64,000 nt of DNA from Desulfosporosinus sp. HMP52 (GCF_000765145.1 NZ_JMGA01000004.1:24728-88727), one strand, 5' to 3'; positions 42,551-51,880 are shown, numbered from the stretch's first letter. Made by a program: numbers and translations. The notes: generated by a model from the letters alone, not told the origin.

Positions 42551-43444
42551 ATGAAGAAAAAAATAGCAATCATAAGTTTAATCATTTTGACGTTTGCTCT
42601 CCTCGTTAGTGGCTGCGGCTCAAACCCCAGTCAGCCTCAAGGGACTCCAGAAATAAGCCAACCGACTTTGCGCGTAGGGCTTGTACCTAATCAAGCTCCG
42701 GATAAAATTAAAGCTCAGTATGAACCTTTTCGTGAATTCTTAGCGGATAAATTAGACATGCCTGTTGAACTCTTCGTTGCCTCCGATTATGCTGGGGTCG
42801 TTGAAGCGATGGCCAATGATAAACTTGACCTTGCCTACTTTGGCGGTCTTACTTATGCACAAGCCAAACAGCGAGCTAAAATCCACCCAATCGTAACGGA
42901 GATCGATGAGGAGACCCAAACCTCCAAATATTATAGCTTAATTATCGTTCCCGCAGACAGCCCGGTTCAATCCACTGCTGACCTCAAAGGTAAAATCTTT
43001 GCCTTCGGTGATATTAGCTCAACCTCAGGCTCCTTATATCCTCGCTTCATGCTTGATAAAGCAGGGATCAAAGTACCGTCTGATCTTGAGAATGTAGTAT
43101 ACTCCGGTGGCCATGATGCAACGGCACAAGCGGTTCAAAATGGAACCGTTGATGCTGGTGGAATCGAAGGCCGGATCTTGAACCGACTCATTAGGAACAA
43201 AAGCGTCGACGCCAGTAAGGTTAGAATTATCGAAAAGCATCTGGTAGAGGGATATCCATGGGTTGTCCGGGATAGTCTAGATAAATCTCTCGAGGAAAAA
43301 ATCGTTAATTCCTTTCTTGAGATGAAAGATCCCGAACTCCTTACCCTTATGAGAGCTAAAAGTTTTACCAAAGTCACTGACGCAAACTACGCAGAAATAG
43401 AAAAAGAAGCGAATCGTCTTGGTTTAATTAACCCTAATAAATAA
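42551..43444 (+). CDS. phnD: Phosphonate/phosphite-type ABC transporter substrate-binding lipoprotein (PhnD-like)
   Basis: 297 residues from the ATG at 42551 (aaaggtggatctg before it). Lipoprotein signal: a hydrophobic core, then LLVSGCGSN with the lipid-modified cysteine. The mature part follows the phosphate/phosphite/phosphonate-binding pattern: LRVGLVPNQAPDKIKAQYEP, LDLAYFGGLTYAQAK, FAFGDISSTSGSLYPRFM and VYSGGHDATAQAVQNGTVDA. The STSGS loop binds the phosphonate oxygens in relatives. It is tethered outside the membrane and feeds PhnC-PhnE. The true ligand (phosphonate, phosphite or other anion) is uncertain, since no phn lyase genes are nearby. Confidence 0.85.
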   Translation: MKKKIAIISLIILTFALLVSGCGSNPSQPQGTPEISQPTLRVGLVPNQAPDKIKAQYEPFREFLADKLDMPVELFVASDYAGVVEAMANDKLDLAYFGGLTYAQAKQRAKIHPIVTEIDEETQTSKYYSLIIVPADSPVQSTADLKGKIFAFGDISSTSGSLYPRFMLDKAGIKVPSDLENVVYSGGHDATAQAVQNGTVDAGGIEGRILNRLIRNKSVDASKVRIIEKHLVEGYPWVVRDSLDKSLEEKIVNSFLEMKDPELLTLMRAKSFTKVTDANYAEIEKEANRLGLINPNK

Positions 43445-43451
43445 GAGCCAG

Positions 43452-43480
43452 TGTTGGCAGGAACTCTGTTCCTGCCAACA
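43452..43480 (+). terminator. Intercistronic hairpin between phnD and phnC
   Basis: tgttggcaggaac / gttcctgccaaca around tct, 13-bp perfect stem without a T-run. Likely to protect the abundant binding-protein message or attenuate downstream expression. Confidence 0.7.
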
Positions 43481-43498
43481 TATATTATGGAGGTCATC

Positions 43499-44269
43499 AT
43501 GGATATCATTGCGGCAGAAGGACTTTCGAAAGTTTATCCCAACGGACAAGGACTGAACAACGTTTCCTTTTCCTTAAGCAAAGGGGAACTCATAGGTATC
43601 GTAGGCCCCAGTGGTGCAGGTAAATCAACGTTACTTCGCCTACTTTGTGGTGCCATTTTTCCCAGTGGAGGAACTTTAAATATCCTGGGCCAAGAGATGA
43701 GCCATATAAATCACCGACAGCTTCAGATCCTGCGAAGCAAAATTGCCACGGTCTATCAAAATTTCAACGTTATTCCTACTCTCGATGTGGCAAGAAACGT
43801 TTTCATGGGGAGAGCCGGTAAATTGTCATACGCTTCAGTGGTTCGGGGCACCTTCCGCCTCACCGCAAAAGAGGAATCCGAGATTGAAAAGATCTTAGCA
43901 ATGCTTGGTATTGAAGATAAGCTTTATGAGAGATGTCAAGAGCTTTCAGGTGGACAACAACAACGGGTTGCTGTTGCCCGGGCCATTTATTGTGGGGCAG
44001 AACTGATTTTGGCAGATGAACCTATTGCCTCCGTAGACCCGGCAACAGCGGAACTTATTCTCCAACTATTCCAATCCCTAAATAAGCAAGGAAAAACAAT
44101 AATTCTGAGTTTGCATCAAATTGATAGTGCTCTAAAGTATTGTTCTAAAATATTAGCTTTTGATCGCGGAACCCTAGCTTTTAACGGATGTCCTGAGGAT
44201 TATATCAAAAGTGATGTCTGCAAAAAACTCATGGGTAATGTTCCTAGGGCGGGGGTGAAGGTCCTATGA
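43499..44269 (+). CDS. phnC: Phosphonate-type ABC transporter ATP-binding protein
   Basis: 256 residues from the ATG at 43499 (tggaggtcatc before it; the longer frame starts inside the hairpin). Walker A GPSGAGKSTLLRLLCG, Q-loop VYQNFNVIPTLDVARNVFMG, signature LSGGQQQRVAVARAI, Walker B LILADEPIASVDP, and switch histidine SLHQIDSAL. The VYQNFN and NVFMG text is typical of PhnC. It powers the phnD-phnE importer. It ends in ATGA shared with phnE. A fragment of a close copy lies at 40094. Confidence 0.92.
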   Translation: MDIIAAEGLSKVYPNGQGLNNVSFSLSKGELIGIVGPSGAGKSTLLRLLCGAIFPSGGTLNILGQEMSHINHRQLQILRSKIATVYQNFNVIPTLDVARNVFMGRAGKLSYASVVRGTFRLTAKEESEIEKILAMLGIEDKLYERCQELSGGQQQRVAVARAIYCGAELILADEPIASVDPATAELILQLFQSLNKQGKTIILSLHQIDSALKYCSKILAFDRGTLAFNGCPEDYIKSDVCKKLMGNVPRAGVKVL

Positions 44270-45108
44270 AGCAAGAAAAATCCAGCACCCTCAATTGGGT
44301 CATAACTGCTGCTGTCCTGGGGGTCGTGATTATCAGCGGAATAGACACAAATTTTTCCCCAAGGGAATTTTTTGACCCCAGGAACGTCAAAGCGATGTCT
44401 CGTTTTGCTGGTGGCTTATGGCCACCAGAGACCAGTCCCGTCTTTTTGAGTAATGTTTTTAAATTATTATTGGAAACCGTCGAAATTTCCATAGTAGCTA
44501 CAGTCTTAGCCACTCTATTTGCTTTGCCACTCTCTCTTTGTGCCATGAGGCCCCGGGGGGAAGAATATTCAAGAAAGGTTTCAGGGAGCGCTTTATGGTC
44601 TTTTCGTTGGGCATTATATTATCTTGCTCGTGGTTTTTTAGCACTACTTCGAGGGGTTCCTGAACTGATGTGGGCACTTATTTTTGTGGTGGCGGTTGGA
44701 CTTGGCCCCTTTCCCGGGGTTCTGGCACTGACGGCTCATGGCACGGGAATTCTCGGCAAATTATATGCCGAAATGTTCGAATCTGTTGACCAGCGACTTG
44801 TGGAAATGGCACGTGTAGGCGGTATGGATGATCTAAAGCTCTTGATTATGACGAGAATTCCGATAACATTGCCCGTTTTCCTTTCTTATACCATATTTCG
44901 GTGGGAGTGTAATATGCGCTCTGCTACGTTACTCGGATTTGTGGGAGCAGGAGGAATCGGAACTCAGCTTATGATCAGCATGAAGCTCTTTATGTATCAG
45001 GAAGTTTCGACTTTGATTATAACAATATTCATTTTGGTGGTCTTGGTTGAGCTAATTGGACAATATCTAAGAACACGAATATTGGAGCAAAATGATACAA
45101 AGCATTGA
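44266..45108 (+). CDS. phnE: Phosphonate-type ABC transporter permease
   Basis: 280 residues, ATGA overlap with phnC. Around six helices. The conserved inner-membrane permease loop reads AEMFESVDQRLVEMARVGGM (EAA motif). Other marks: RGVPELMWALIFVVAVGLGP, TLLGFVGAGGIGTQLMIS (typical PhnE ending), and a final helix ELIGQYLRTRI. It forms the channel of the importer. A bidirectional terminator follows. Confidence 0.92.
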   Translation: MKQEKSSTLNWVITAAVLGVVIISGIDTNFSPREFFDPRNVKAMSRFAGGLWPPETSPVFLSNVFKLLLETVEISIVATVLATLFALPLSLCAMRPRGEEYSRKVSGSALWSFRWALYYLARGFLALLRGVPELMWALIFVVAVGLGPFPGVLALTAHGTGILGKLYAEMFESVDQRLVEMARVGGMDDLKLLIMTRIPITLPVFLSYTIFRWECNMRSATLLGFVGAGGIGTQLMISMKLFMYQEVSTLIITIFILVVLVELIGQYLRTRILEQNDTKH

Positions 45109-45153
45109 TTAAGCCTCAAGGGCTTTTCCTCACAACGAGTATATTTATTATTA

Positions 45154-45213
45154 GAAAAAATAAGATGGCAGAGCTACCTCTTATCCTAAGGTAGGTCCGC
45201 CATCTTATTTTTT
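45154..45213. terminator. Bidirectional terminator
   Basis: aaaaaataagatggc / gccatcttatttttt with an inner stem (ctacctctta ... aaggtag). A-run before and T-run after serve both converging operons. Confidence 0.88.
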
Positions 45214-45222
45214 TAAATTAAC

Positions 45223-46562
45223 TTAATCGATTTCTTCCAAGGATCTACCACCGGTGCGCTGTCCCAGAAGTAGTACGGCTAGTGTGGAGAATATAAGAAG
45301 TCCTGCAAAACCTACGTAGAGATTTTTGAAACCATAACCTGTCATGAGAGCCGGAACAAAGAGTTGAGATCCTGAAACACCAAGACGTTGTATCGCATTG
45401 ATAATCCCAACTGAGGTGTTACGCATTTTGGTCGGGTAATGTTCTGGTACATATGCCATGGCAATAAAACCAACGCCCATACCTAACGCATTAAGTCCAA
45501 AGGCTAGAATCATAATGAGCATATAGTTATTTCCTGCAAAGGCAAACCATACGGCTAAGGCTGCCCAGATTAACGTACCAATACCCATCGGAATCTTACG
45601 TCCACCCTTATCTGAGAACGGCGAGGAGAGGAACAGGCCCACTGGACCACCGAACATAAAGGCTGTACCAATCGATAAACTTTGCTCTAACGTAAAGCCT
45701 AATGCGGAATTAACAAGGGTTGGCGTCCAGACAGAAATCGCAAAACTTGCTATATTTAATGGAACACCAATCAGAAGCAATATGATTGTTCGTTTGAGGT
45801 ATTTGCCGGAAAACATACCAATAAACTGTTCCATCGCGTTAACTTTCGGCGGGATGTTTTTTGCCGCATCGCTAAGGTCTACAGCAACTCCAGTAAGTGA
45901 TTTTACAACCTCTTCGGCCTCTGCTATTCTGCCCTTGGATACAAGCCAGCGGGGTGATTCTTTTAGATACTTAAGTCCGAGGAAGAAGGTCAGGAATCCA
46001 GCACCACCCAAGTAGAAGATGATCCGATAAGCATCCGGACCCATTGGAATAATTGCTCTGGAAATCATACCGATAACTGGCATAGCACAGAAACCGCCGG
46101 CTGCACACAAGCTTTGCCACTTTCCACGGCTCTCTCCAGGAGAAATTTCCGCAATATAAGCAATCGAAGTGACCATCATCATGAAAATACCAAAACCTGT
46201 TGCTGCTCTCGCAAAAAAAAAACAGTAAAATCACTCGTCAAACCATTAAGAATCGACATGGATGAGAAGAGAACCATTGCCATAAGGAAGGTTTTACGAC
46301 GTCCGATTAAGTCGGAAATCATACCGCCGAAGAATCCACCCAAGGTCATTCCTAGGAAATACGTAGAGGTAACCATCGCAAGTTGAGTTTTATCTGCAAT
46401 GAAACCATTTTTCAAAATGGCTGGTGCAATAAAGGAAAAGTTATTGTTATCCAATTGCTCAAAGAAATAAGATAAGACAATGAGCATAAAGAGGAAAAGA
46501 TGAGACTTACTGACGGGAAGACCGTCGAAATAGTTATTTTTGATTTTAGTTTCATTTACCAC
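45223..46562 (-). pseudogene. MFS metabolite transporter, interrupted by a frameshift at an A10 tract
   Basis: Two reverse-strand frames join into one transporter. The N-terminal part (GTG at 46562, after agggagtgaagttc) has helices 1-3 and the MFS motif GGMISDLIGRRKTFLMAMVL. The C-terminal part begins near 46230 and holds TSIAYIAEISPGESRGKWQS, LKESPRWLVSKGRIAEAEEV and FSDKGGRKIPMG, typical of sugar-porter/NiaP-like carriers. The break lies at a run of ten A (46213-46222): with one more base (or two fewer) the frame reads on as FFARAATGFGIFMMM without a gap. It may be a slippage-switchable gene, a recent pseudogene, or a sequencing error. Confidence 0.85.
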
Positions 46563-46571
46563 GAACTTCAC

Positions 46572-47210
46572 TCCCTTTATAATAATTTAAGAATTAGTCC
46601 AGAGAACCATCAAATTCATGTGACAATAATTTTTTCGCAATTCAATATGGAAACTTTGACATACATTACCTCCCTCGTATTATTTAAAGATCTTGGCCTT
46701 GCTATGCTTTGTTCTGATTCTGTACTTTTGTTGGGGCCACATCCTTTCAGTAATCAAGTGATGTTAGATATTCCGGTGTGAAGTTAAGAGGGGTTTTCCT
46801 CAGGTTTGTGAAGGTTATATCAAGCACAGTGTAAGTGGTTGAAGTGTTTTTGACCAACAACGATTTATTGAGGAGGATACCAACTATTTGTTGTACTAAT
46901 AGCTCCTATTAAAAAAAATAATAAGTTTTAACCCAGTGCACTTGTGACAACTTGTGGTGAACCTTGAGGCGTCAGCGGTACTTGGGTTTGAAAACTACTA
47001 AATAGTGCATGTATCGCCGGCTTCATGTTGAAAAGCAAAGAGAGTAGGAATTAGCTTAATAGCTAAATTCCCTACTCTCTAAATACTAAATAGAATTTTG
47101 GTGCCTTGACAAAGATTCATTGTGACAAAGACATCAAATCCTTGTTTGTGATAAATGTTGCAAATCAATATACTCGGCGTATAGCACCAACACATAGACT
47201 TGGGCTAGAG
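46572..47210. other. Intergenic stretch between the LysR gene and the broken transporter
   Basis: Contains the hairpin at 47041-47078 and AT-rich sequence. A 44-codon forward frame from 46650 (METLTYITSLVLFKDLGLAM) has no initiation site. No gene is supported. Confidence 0.5.
47041..47078. terminator. Hairpin downstream of the LysR gene
   Basis: agagtaggaattagct / agctaaattccctactct, stem with one bulge; serves as terminator for the reverse-strand regulator. Confidence 0.6.
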
Positions 47211-48128
47211 TTAAAATGGTAGCTTAATAGTCATGTAAGTTTTGAAAATTTCTAGCAGATCCTGGGTCGTTGAGGATAGAGGCTGCTGGTTAGATATCAG
47301 CCAGCCAAAGTCAAGACAAAAGCTTTCCTTAATCGGTATTGTGACGACTGAGTTTTCGCGAAAAAGATTTACATCCGAGAGGGTTGTAATTCCGATGGCT
47401 TTGCTGTGGATAATGGTATTAAAGTAAATTTCTCTGCTGTTTGTTTTCGCTATGATGTTAAGCTTACTCAAATCCCCGAACATCCGAGTTAGAATTTCTA
47501 TATAAGGTTTATGATTGTAGGATACAATTGGATACTTCCTGATTTCGGATTTTTTAAACATGATCTTCTTAGCTAGGGGAGATGATTTAGCCACGCAAGC
47601 CGAAAACTCATTGCTGCGGAATTTTTCAAAGTGAACCTGGTTGTTTTTTAAAAGTGGATGACTGTAATAATCGGGTAGGCTGACAAGTCCTAGATCAATA
47701 AGCCCTTCATTAAGCATAGTTACAATATCTTCCGGTTTTTCTTCTTCAATGTGTAGATTAACTTCAGGATGTTTTTCTCGAAACGAATCTAAAATCGGAG
47801 GGAGGTAATGGCTCATATGGGGAGTCGTACTAATGATTAATTTATCATTGGAAGTTGGCGTGTCTATCCGGGAATAGGGTTCCATACTCTCAAGTAATTC
47901 TTCGTATTTAAGAATAACTTCCAGTGCTTTTTCTACAGCCAGATTACCGGCCTCTGTAAGAGAGACTCCTTGGCGACTGCGCCGAAACAAAGCAACATTT
48001 AAATCTGCTTCAAGTTTCTGAATAGCTTGGCTTAAGCCTTGCTGAGAAATGAATAGATGCTCTGCAGAAAGTGTGATGGATTTTGTTTTTGCTATCTCAA
48101 CTAAATAATAGAGATGCTCTATACGCAT
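47211..48128 (-). CDS. LysR-family transcriptional regulator
   Basis: 305 residues. N-terminal winged helix: MRIEHLYYLVEIAKTKSITL, then SQQGLSQAIQKLEADLNVAL and FRRSRQGVSLTEAGNLAVEK. The effector domain runs from about residue 90 (LIISTTPHMSHYLPPILDSF). It is divergent from the arylsulfotransferase gene, with 223 bp between the two starts, the classical layout for a LysR protein controlling its neighbour. A perfect dyad at 48218-48233 lies in that gap. It may also control the broken MFS gene downstream on its own strand. Confidence 0.92.
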   Translation of the reverse strand: MRIEHLYYLVEIAKTKSITLSAEHLFISQQGLSQAIQKLEADLNVALFRRSRQGVSLTEAGNLAVEKALEVILKYEELLESMEPYSRIDTPTSNDKLIISTTPHMSHYLPPILDSFREKHPEVNLHIEEEKPEDIVTMLNEGLIDLGLVSLPDYYSHPLLKNNQVHFEKFRSNEFSACVAKSSPLAKKIMFKKSEIRKYPIVSYNHKPYIEILTRMFGDLSKLNIIAKTNSREIYFNTIIHSKAIGITTLSDVNLFRENSVVTIPIKESFCLDFGWLISNQQPLSSTTQDLLEIFKTYMTIKLPF

Positions 48129-48217
48129 GGTAACTCCTGCCTCTACTTTTTGTTATGTCGAATTTTAACGGAACTAAGATGTAGTTAGATTATTATACAC
48201 AATATTGCTGTCATTTA

Positions 48218-48233
48218 CATAGTGCCAACTATG
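48218..48233. promoter_or_regulatory. Candidate LysR-binding dyad
   Basis: CATAGT-gcca-ACTATG, a perfect 6+4+6 palindrome in the divergent promoter region, immediately before a -35-like TTGACA (48237-48242) reading toward the arylsulfotransferase gene. Confidence 0.55.
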
Positions 48234-48351
48234 AATTATTGACAGAGTACCGAAAAATTTTTAGCTCGGGACTTAGGGGAAGGCGTAGCGGTATGCCAAT
48301 GGCCCACTACGGTAAAATATATAGATTACAAAAAGAATTAAAGGAGAGAAA

Positions 48352-50238
48352 ATGATGAAAAACTATTTAGACACTCAAAAACATTTGATTACCTTACAAC
48401 ATGAATCCGAAGCAGCATTTTTAGCTGAGTTTAAATCCGGAAATTATACTTTAGAAAATCCTTACGTCGTTAAAAATCCCTATTTGATTAACCCATTGGC
48501 TGCAGTGATTTGTATTAATACCGAAGAAGAACTGGCTGTAAAAGTAACCGTAAAGGGCAAAGCAGTAGAGGGGGATATTGAACACTCATTTAGTGCTGCC
48601 AAGGAGCATGTATTACCTATTTATGGCTTATATGATGCTTATGAAAATACTGTTGTTTTGACCCTGGAAAATGGCAAGACAGCTGAGGTTAAAATCGAAG
48701 TTGAAGAATTAAATGTTAACAAAGCACTGTCTTGTAATACGACCTATGACTACTTTGGCAAAGATATTATGATTATATCAACCGCTACTCCACTCGTTGA
48801 TTCCGCTAAAACTTGCGGTTTTGATTATGCCGGTGATTTAAGATGGGTGATGACCGAAAAAGCAAGTTGGGATATTAAACAATTAGCGAATGGACGACTT
48901 TTAGTAACTTCTTACCGCTCAATGCAAAAACCCTACTATACTGTAGGACTTATGGAAATGGACTTCTGTGGTAAGATCTATGTCGAATATAGGCTGCCGG
49001 GTGGATTTCACCATGATGCAGTAGAATTAGAAAACGGTAACTTACTAGCAGCTTCGGATAACGATTTCAATGAATCTGTGGAAGACTATGTCGTTGAGAT
49101 CGATAGAGAAACCGGTGCAGTCGTTAAATCCTGGGATCTACTCAAAATATTGCCGAGAGAACAAGGGAAAGCGGGAGACTGGAATCACCATGACTGGTTC
49201 CACAATAACGCCGTTTGGTATGACAAACCCACCAATTCCATTACTATGTCCGGACGGCACCAGGATGCTGTCATTAACTTTAATTATGATACCGGCAAGT
49301 TAAACTGGATTATTGGTGATCCTGAAGGCTGGGGAGAAGAGTGGCAACAATATTTCTTTAAAAATGTAACTAAAGGTGACTTTGACTGGCAGTATGAGCA
49401 GCACGCAGCTAGAATTCTACCTAATGGAGACGTCTTCATGTTTGATAACGGAACCTATCGATCCAAAACTTTGGAAAACAGAGTGGCGCCCAATGATAAT
49501 TTTTCCAGAGGGGTTATTTACAGAATAGATACTGAAAAAATGGAAATAGAACAAGTCTGGCAGTATGGCAAAGAAAGAGGAGCGGAATTCTATTCTCCAT
49601 ATATCTGCAACGTGGATTACTACGCTGAAGGACACTACATGGTGCACTCTGGCGGTATCTCGACCTTTAGAGGAAAACATACCGATGATTTAGGGGCCAT
49701 GCAGTTGAATAAGCATAAAGATGAACACATCCACTTGACTCTAGAATCAATAACAGTAGAATTACTCAATGATGAAGTAAAGTATGAATTGAAGGTTCAA
49801 GGCGGCAACTATTATAGAGCCAGAAGACTTACATTATATAATGAAAAAACAAACTATGGATTAGGTAAGGGAAAATTCTTAGGTGGTTTTGGAGTTAACT
49901 CGGAATTTGGACTTAAAGTTAAGTTTAAAGAGGCTGAGGAGGAGCTTCCGAAAAAATATGCCGTCTCTTTAGTGCTTGAAGAAGATAGATTGGCGTTGCG
50001 CGGTACCTTTGTGGAAGGTTCTCAGGTTCTGCTGGAATTCAAAGGAGCAGAGGGTTCTAAGTTCTACTCAGTACCCACTGCTGTGCATGACATTACAGCC
50101 GCCTGTGTATCGTTTGAAGAACAAAAGGAAAATGATGTGCAGTATTACGTGAGCAGAGAAGGTTTATCTGGCGAATACGACCTTTATTTGAATATTGATA
50201 ACCTAAAGTACGATTTAAAAATGTCAGTTAAACTATAA
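48352..50238 (+). CDS. Arylsulfotransferase (ASST/AssT family), apparently without signal peptide
   Basis: 628 residues. It transfers sulfate from phenolic sulfate esters to phenols without PAPS in characterised relatives. Six-bladed propeller features: ANGRLLVTSYRSMQKPYYTV, GGFHHDAVELENGNLLAASD, WNHHDWFHNNAVWYDKPTNS, TMSGRHQDAVINFNYDTGKL, QYEQHAARILPNGDVFMFDN. The clustered histidines (HH, FHNN, RHQD, QHAA) match the active-site set, including the His that carries sulfate. N-terminal residues 1-30 (MMKNYLDTQKHLITLQHESE) are hydrophilic, so no Sec or Tat signal is visible, unlike the periplasmic enterobacterial enzyme. aaggagagaaaatg start. Confidence 0.88.
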   Translation: MMKNYLDTQKHLITLQHESEAAFLAEFKSGNYTLENPYVVKNPYLINPLAAVICINTEEELAVKVTVKGKAVEGDIEHSFSAAKEHVLPIYGLYDAYENTVVLTLENGKTAEVKIEVEELNVNKALSCNTTYDYFGKDIMIISTATPLVDSAKTCGFDYAGDLRWVMTEKASWDIKQLANGRLLVTSYRSMQKPYYTVGLMEMDFCGKIYVEYRLPGGFHHDAVELENGNLLAASDNDFNESVEDYVVEIDRETGAVVKSWDLLKILPREQGKAGDWNHHDWFHNNAVWYDKPTNSITMSGRHQDAVINFNYDTGKLNWIIGDPEGWGEEWQQYFFKNVTKGDFDWQYEQHAARILPNGDVFMFDNGTYRSKTLENRVAPNDNFSRGVIYRIDTEKMEIEQVWQYGKERGAEFYSPYICNVDYYAEGHYMVHSGGISTFRGKHTDDLGAMQLNKHKDEHIHLTLESITVELLNDEVKYELKVQGGNYYRARRLTLYNEKTNYGLGKGKFLGGFGVNSEFGLKVKFKEAEEELPKKYAVSLVLEEDRLALRGTFVEGSQVLLEFKGAEGSKFYSVPTAVHDITAACVSFEEQKENDVQYYVSREGLSGEYDLYLNIDNLKYDLKMSVKL

Positions 50239-50265
50239 AACAGCAGTTAAAGCACAGCCGAATTT

Positions 50266-50311
50266 CACTGAGGTTCTACCGTAATGCACCCTCCACGGTA
50301 GAACCTCAGTG
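50266..50311 (+). terminator. 17-bp hairpin between the arylsulfotransferase and thioredoxin-like genes
   Basis: cactgaggttctaccgt / acggtagaacctcagtg, perfect, 12-base loop, no T-run. Probably a partial terminator or processing signal that lowers expression of the downstream gene. Confidence 0.7.
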
Positions 50312-50332
50312 ACTAATAATTAGGAGGAAAAA

Positions 50333-50653
50333 ATGGAACTAAAGAAAATTAATGCCGACCTTTTTAATAAAGCAATTTATGATAACAATGAGGCCTGCGT
50401 AGTTGCATTTACCAGGCATGATTGTCACGTATGTAAAGAAGTGGTACCCAGGTTAGAAGAAGTTGCGGAAAAGTATCAAAGTAAATTAGGGTTTTACGCT
50501 CTGGATGTTGAACAGGATAAAGCTTTGTTTAAAAGTTTTTCCCTTAAAGGTGTTCCTCAGTTGTTGTTTTTCAAAGATGGGGAGTTCTATGGAAAGTTAG
50601 CTGGCGATGTTGAGGAAGAAGACATGGTAGAAAAAATTGAGGAGCTAATTTAA
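50333..50653 (+). CDS. Thioredoxin-fold protein with CHVC active site
   Basis: 106 residues. Thioredoxin layout with the motif FTRHDCHVCKEVVPRLEEVA at about residues 26-45 (CxxC = CHVC, preceded by RHD instead of the usual WxxxWC), cis-proline in KGVPQLLFFKDGEFYGKLAG, and a C-terminal helix. CHVC differs from CGPC of thioredoxin; it is closer to the His-containing CPHC of DsbA/DsbL, which form disulfides. In Enterobacteria, assT is paired with dsbL/dsbI that oxidise AssT; here the thioredoxin-like partner is cytosolic. Good binding site (aggaggaaaaa). Confidence 0.82.
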   Translation: MELKKINADLFNKAIYDNNEACVVAFTRHDCHVCKEVVPRLEEVAEKYQSKLGFYALDVEQDKALFKSFSLKGVPQLLFFKDGEFYGKLAGDVEEEDMVEKIEELI

Positions 50654-50665
50654 GAGGTGCACTCA

Positions 50666-50728
50666 ATGAATCCTCAGGAATTATTCTTAAATATAAGTCA
50701 GCAGCCTGTGAAGCTGCTGGCTTTTTGA
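50666..50728 (+). CDS. Possible 20-residue peptide overlapping a terminator
   Basis: agaggtgcactca precedes the ATG at 50666; the product is MNPQELFLNISQQPVKLLAF with the stop inside the T-run of the terminator. The site is good but the frame is very short; it may be the start of a truncated gene or a leader peptide. Confidence 0.3.
   Translation: MNPQELFLNISQQPVKLLAF
50699..50726 (+). terminator. Terminator of the arylsulfotransferase operon
   Basis: cagcagc / gctgctg around ctgtgaa, then ggcttttt. Confidence 0.85.
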
Positions 50729-50911
50729 TGTGCGCCGGACACGGGCGCATTCTAACGTATGCAAGTCCAGAGTGGGGATGGTTAAAGAGCCTTTGGTACA
50801 TAAGTGATTGCATACATTGGAAAGCTCACTCGAGACGTTTGTTTGTTCCAACACTATTCCCTTACAATTACATATACTATAAAAGTATAAAATGTGATAG
50901 AGGTGGTTTAA

Positions 50912-51880
50912 TTGCGAACATTGCGTATAGGATCAAGGGGAGATGAAGTAGTTGAACTACAGTCCACCTTAAGTATCTTAAAATATAAACCCGGAACGAC
51001 AGATGGAATTTTTGGAGTAAAAACAGAATCCGCTGTAATCCAATTTCAAAAAGACTACGGTCTAGTCCCGGATGGAATTGTCGGATCAATAACGTGGGGA
51101 TATCTACAGCGTCTGATAGCTACCTACTTTATATACATTATCAAACCTGGTGATACCTTCTACAAAATAGCACTTGCTCATAATTCTTCCCTTTCAGAAC
51201 TCCTCACATTCAATCCTGGAATTAATCCCACTAATCTCAGGATTGGTCAAGCGATTCAGCTTACTCCAGTGAACATCACTGAACCATCTATTCGTATTAT
51301 TTATCCTAAGGATGGAGCGTACCTTCCTTATAGCGATATAGAAATTACATGGATTGCTGCTCCGGATGCTACCAGTTACACGGTTGTTATTTCAGACTTG
51401 GATAATCCTTTGCCATACCTTCGTGATTATACAGCTGATGTGCCTGGTGATACACATAGCTTCACGTTGACAACTGATCATATAATTAGTGGACATCATT
51501 ATGTTATTACAGTATATATTATGAAATCAATTGATCCCTTAATTGGCTCATATACTCCTATTTCTATGCCAAAGGTAAATGTAACTATTGGCGAGAACAC
51601 AGTTAAATCCTTGACTATCAAATCACCAGTACAGAATGCAACCATTCTCCAAGGGAAACCTGTATTTCTGCAATGGGATGACCCGGCAGATGCAAGCACA
51701 TTAAATCCAGAAGTTCTGATCCAATCAACAACAAAGGGGACTTATAGTTATAGCGCTCAAAATGGATCGGAAATCCCTAAATATATGTTGAGTTCGGGGA
51801 AATATCAAATTACTGTTTATTTGAGATCCGGCGAGAAGGTTCTTTATCAAGCATCAATAAATATAACTATAGTATCCTAA
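50912..51880 (+). CDS. Peptidoglycan-binding and LysM domain protein
   Basis: 322 residues, TTG start after agaggtggtttaa. Residues 1-68 are a peptidoglycan-binding domain 1 (MRTLRIGSRGDEVVELQSTL, then GTTDGIFGVKTESAVIQFQK and GLVPDGIVGSITW). Residues 72-118 are a LysM repeat (YIIKPGDTFYKIALAHNSSL, then LTFNPGINPTNLRIGQAIQL). The rest contains two beta-rich, fibronectin/Ig-like segments (YPKDGAYLPYSDIEITWIAA and SPVQNATILQGKPVFLQWDD). No signal peptide: probably a spore cortex or mother-cell surface protein like other signal-less LysM proteins. Terminator at 51907. Confidence 0.88.
   Translation: MRTLRIGSRGDEVVELQSTLSILKYKPGTTDGIFGVKTESAVIQFQKDYGLVPDGIVGSITWGYLQRLIATYFIYIIKPGDTFYKIALAHNSSLSELLTFNPGINPTNLRIGQAIQLTPVNITEPSIRIIYPKDGAYLPYSDIEITWIAAPDATSYTVVISDLDNPLPYLRDYTADVPGDTHSFTLTTDHIISGHHYVITVYIMKSIDPLIGSYTPISMPKVNVTIGENTVKSLTIKSPVQNATILQGKPVFLQWDDPADASTLNPEVLIQSTTKGTYSYSAQNGSEIPKYMLSSGKYQITVYLRSGEKVLYQASINITIVS

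Noticed and set aside
46500..46781. 93-codon forward frame upstream of the transporter
   Set aside because: No binding site, starts within the transporter and ends in non-coding DNA.
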